DNA of 8,724 nt from an uncultured Actinomycetes bacterium (lineage in GTDB: Bacteria; Actinomycetota; Acidimicrobiia; Acidimicrobiales; RAAP-2), in assembly GCA_903893955.1 (NCBI GenBank), contig CAITOG010000112.1:1-8724 (forward strand), in the 5' to 3' direction. The translations under genes and the position numbers were made by a program. Below the pieces are notes generated by a model, which did no database searches, had not been told where the DNA came from, and was given only the letters and a program-made list of their open reading frames with translations. This document shows, in pieces, positions 6,558 through 8,724 of the stretch (position 1 is the first letter of the stretch; the number at the start of each line of letters is the position of its first letter).

Positions 6558-7434
6558 CATCGCAGCAACAGTCGCGTCTGCCGCACCCGAAGCGGCCGAC
6601 GACGACGGCATCGTCAAGAAGAAGAAGGTCGGCGTGTTCTTCTGGATCTTCGCAGGCTGGGTCGCCTTGGTCGTCCTCGCCTCGATCTTGGCGCCGCTGC
6701 TCGGGCTCCAGGACCCGAACAACGCCAACTTCGACGCCATCAATCAAGGACCCACCACAGCCCATCTGCTCGGCACCGACGACCTCGGCCGTGACATCTT
6801 GAGCCGAGTCATCTACGGCGCTCGGGTCTCATTGATCGTGGGCTTCGGGGCGATGACGATCGGCATGATCTTCGGCGGGACGCTTGGCATGGTGGCGGCC
6901 TATCGACGAGGGGCTGTCGACAGCTTCGTCAGTGCCGTCTCCTACGTCATGCTGGCCTTCCCCGCACTGGTGGCGGTAATCGCAATCGTTGCCTTCTGGG
7001 GCCATGACATCTGGAAGATCACCATCATCGTGGGGATCGCCTCGATTCCGCTGGTCTATCGGGTGGTCAGAGCGGCAACCCTGTCCTACGCCACCCGAGA
7101 ATTCGTCACCGCAGCCAAGTCCCAGGGAGCAACCGACATCCGAATCCTGACGCGCGAGCTGCTGCCGAACGTCCTGCCCGCCATCATCTCGTTCTTCCTC
7201 ATCGGGGTTGCCAGCGTCATCATCCTCGAGGGAGCACTGGCGTTCCTTGGCCTCTCGGTGCAGCCACCCACCGCCTCGTGGGGGAACATGATCAGCGAGT
7301 CGAGGACCTACCTCAGCCAGAATCCGTGGCTCGCGCTGTTCCCATCGTTGGCGATGTTCCTGTTCTTGATCGCACTCAACCTGATCGGCGACTCGCTGCG
7401 TCAGGTGCTCGACGTCCAGGACTCGAAGCTGTGA
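6550..7434 (+). CDS. dppC: Peptide/nickel-type ABC transporter permease, DppC/OppC family
   Basis: A 294-residue inner-membrane permease. A polar N-terminal tail with a lysine cluster (23-26) leads to a first helix at about 29-51. HLLGTDDLGRDILSRVIYGA (72-91) is the hallmark DppC segment before the transport domain. Other helices are at about 94-117, 127-150, 157-176, 211-233 and 262-281. The EAA loop is at about 183-207 (REFVTAAKSQGA, then TRELLPN), and GLSVQPPTASWGNMI (234-248) is conserved in the family. GTG 6550 lies inside the end of the dppB-type gene (8-base overlap) and is preceded by AAGGA at 6539-6543 with a 6-base spacer. It forms the heterodimeric channel with the upstream gene product. 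Nothing is missing or truncated. Confidence 0.93.
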   Translation: MSDIAATVASAAPEAADDDGIVKKKKVGVFFWIFAGWVALVVLASILAPLLGLQDPNNANFDAINQGPTTAHLLGTDDLGRDILSRVIYGARVSLIVGFGAMTIGMIFGGTLGMVAAYRRGAVDSFVSAVSYVMLAFPALVAVIAIVAFWGHDIWKITIIVGIASIPLVYRVVRAATLSYATREFVTAAKSQGATDIRILTRELLPNVLPAIISFFLIGVASVIILEGALAFLGLSVQPPTASWGNMISESRTYLSQNPWLALFPSLAMFLFLIALNLIGDSLRQVLDVQDSKL

Positions 7435-8498
7435 GCGGCGAGCTGGTGGTCGACGAGGGCTTCCCGACCGAGGAAGAGACCCAAGGGCTCCTGCTCAAGG
7501 TCACGGATCTCAAGACCTCGTTCGCCACGCCTCGTGGCCGGGTGCGAGCGGTCGATGGGGTCTCCCTCGAGCTTGGACGTGGAGAGACGCTCGGCATCGT
7601 CGGTGAGTCTGGATCCGGCAAGACGGTCCTCTCTCGCTCGATCATGGGACTGCTGCCCCGTCGGACCACCACGCAGAGTGGCTCGATCGTCTTCGACGGC
7701 ACCGAGATCGTCGGCGCTGAGGATAAGACGCTTCGGACCCTGTGGGGGGCGAAGATCGCAATGGTGTTCCAGGACCCGATGACGTCGCTGAACCCAGTGG
7801 TCCGCATCGAGCGCCAGATCACCGAGTCGCTCCGGCTGCACACGTCCATGGACAAGGCTGAGGCCAAGGCGACAGCGATCTCGCTCCTCGGGCAGGTGGG
7901 CATCCCCTCCCCTACGGAGCGTGTCCGCAACTATCCCCACCAGCTTTCGGGCGGGATGCGCCAGAGGGTCACCATCGCCATCGCACTGGCCTGTTCACCC
8001 CGTCTGCTGCTCGCCGACGAGCCGACCACCGGACTCGACGTGACCGTGCAGGCGCAGATCCTCGATCTGCTTTCGAGCCTCCAGCAGGAGCGCCACATGG
8101 CAGTGATCCTCGTGACCCACGACCTCGGCGTCGTGGCCACTCGGACCGACAAGATCGCAGTGATGTACGCAGGTCGGATCGTCGAGACCACCACCACCCG
8201 CCGGCTGTTCGCCGACATGGCGATGCCCTACACGAAAGCGCTCCTCAACTCGACACCTCGCATCTCGGACCCAAGTCACACTCGACTCACCGCGATCGAT
8301 GGTCGACCGCCAGACCTCATCAACCCGCCGCCCGGCTGCGCCTTCGCTCCTCGCTGCGAGAGCGCGACAGACCAGTGCCGGACAGAGGCACCGCCGCTCC
8401 GGCCCGCACCGAGCGACCCCACCCACCTGTTTGCGTGCTGGAACCCGCTCCCAGGTGGCACTGCGGGTCGAGTCACCACGCTTGAGGAGTCTCCCTGA
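7431..8498 (+). CDS. dppD: ABC transporter ATP-binding protein, DppD/OppD family, with C-terminal four-cysteine motif
   Basis: A 355-residue ATPase with all expected motifs: Walker A GESGSGKT (58-65), Q-loop FQDPMTSLNP (113-122), signature LSGGMRQRV (172-180), Walker B LLLADEP (192-198), D-loop GLD (201-203) and H-loop THD (229-231). The C-terminal oligopeptide-type extension carries four cysteines at 303, 309, 316 and 336 (C-x5-C-x6-C-x19-C), a motif shown in bacterial DppD-type proteins to hold an iron-sulfur cluster. It powers import through the two permeases, usually as a heterodimer with the next gene's product. The frame is open from 7278, but that extension only reads through dppC. GTG 7431 overlaps the dppC stop as GTGA and has AGGA at 7418-7421, so it is taken as the start. 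Confidence 0.93.
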   Translation: MSGELVVDEGFPTEEETQGLLLKVTDLKTSFATPRGRVRAVDGVSLELGRGETLGIVGESGSGKTVLSRSIMGLLPRRTTTQSGSIVFDGTEIVGAEDKTLRTLWGAKIAMVFQDPMTSLNPVVRIERQITESLRLHTSMDKAEAKATAISLLGQVGIPSPTERVRNYPHQLSGGMRQRVTIAIALACSPRLLLADEPTTGLDVTVQAQILDLLSSLQQERHMAVILVTHDLGVVATRTDKIAVMYAGRIVETTTTRRLFADMAMPYTKALLNSTPRISDPSHTRLTAIDGRPPDLINPPPGCAFAPRCESATDQCRTEAPPLRPAPSDPTHLFACWNPLPGGTAGRVTTLEESP

Positions 8499-8724
8499 TG
8501 GCTGCCGACACACCGCTGCTCTCCATCTCAGATCTCGTCGTCACCTTCAAGAAGGGGCGACAGAACGTCCAAGCTGTGGCAGGCGTATCCTTCGACGTCT
8601 TCGAGGGCGAGACCTTGGGTCTCGTCGGCGAATCAGGGTGCGGCAAATCGACGACTGGTCGAGCCATCGTGCGGATCGAAGAGCCGACATCTGGCACCGT
8701 CCGGATCGACGGTACCGACCTCAC
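8498..8724 (+). CDS. dppF: ABC transporter ATP-binding protein, DppF/OppF family, 3' part beyond window
   Basis: The first 75 codons are present and the frame is open to the right edge. Residues 7-36 form the N-terminal strands typical of an ABC nucleotide-binding domain, and Walker A GESGCGKSTTGRAI (44-57) has the cysteine and TTGRAI context typical of OppF/DppF rather than DppD. ATG 8498 shares one base with the dppD stop (TGATG) and has GAGGAG at 8484-8489 with an 8-base spacer. It would be the second ATPase of the importer. Q-loop, signature and Walker B lie outside the window, so their integrity cannot be judged. Confidence 0.9.
   Translation, partial: MAADTPLLSISDLVVTFKKGRQNVQAVAGVSFDVFEGETLGLVGESGCGKSTTGRAIVRIEEPTSGTVRIDGTDL

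Noticed and set aside
5967..6743. 258-codon open frame on the minus strand
   Set aside because: Antisense across the two permease genes, with composition typical of a mirror frame (D, E, R, H, Q rich).
7278..7430. Possible 51-residue N-terminal extension of the DppD-type ATPase
   Set aside because: It reads through the conserved 3' end of the dppC-type gene in another frame. GTG 7431 with the GTGA overlap and AGGA upstream gives a normal 355-residue DppD.

Overview
The window reads as ordinary chromosomal DNA of a GC-rich bacterium, most probably an actinobacterium. The grounds are high GC, five of the seven complete or start-visible reading frames other than the FAD gene beginning with GTG rather than ATG, GTGA start/stop overlaps, a probable leaderless gene start, and a PIG-V-like mannosyltransferase of the kind common in Actinobacteria. 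An Acidimicrobiia-type lineage is possible, but nothing here fixes the rank below phylum. I see no RNA gene, insertion sequence, CRISPR array or prophage gene, and no gene-free stretch over 300 bases. The longest is the 140-base divergent intergenic region at 5470-5609.

The left half (1-5469) is one leftward operon of four envelope-glycan genes. In transcription order they are a GT39/ArnT-like membrane glycosyltransferase (5469-3814), a PIG-V-like membrane mannosyltransferase (3817-2675, start overlapping the previous stop by 4 bases), a UDP-galactopyranose-mutase-like FAD oxidoreductase (2608-1103), and the first two thirds or so of an MOP-superfamily polysaccharide flippase (1070 to beyond the left edge). 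A plausible reading is that the two GT-C enzymes take sugars from lipid-phosphate donors outside the membrane, the FAD protein modifies a precursor, and the flippase moves a lipid-linked glycan across the membrane. The product cannot be named from sequence.

The right half (5610-8724) is a rightward operon for a peptide/nickel-type ABC importer: two permeases (DppB and DppC types), a DppD/OppD-type ATPase with a C-terminal four-cysteine motif, and the start of a DppF/OppF-type ATPase that runs off the right edge. All junctions overlap by 1 to 8 bases, so the subunits look translationally coupled. No substrate-binding protein is visible; it may lie past the right edge or elsewhere.

The two operons share the divergent region 5470-5609. 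It holds a TANNNT box placed for leaderless translation of the glycosyltransferase, and on the other side a -10-like box embedded in a 7-bp inverted repeat, a six-codon candidate leader ORF and a strong Shine-Dalgarno site for the permease. Nothing here is clearly a new system. The observations most worth checking are the small regulatory arrangements at gene starts and the unassigned glycan operon.
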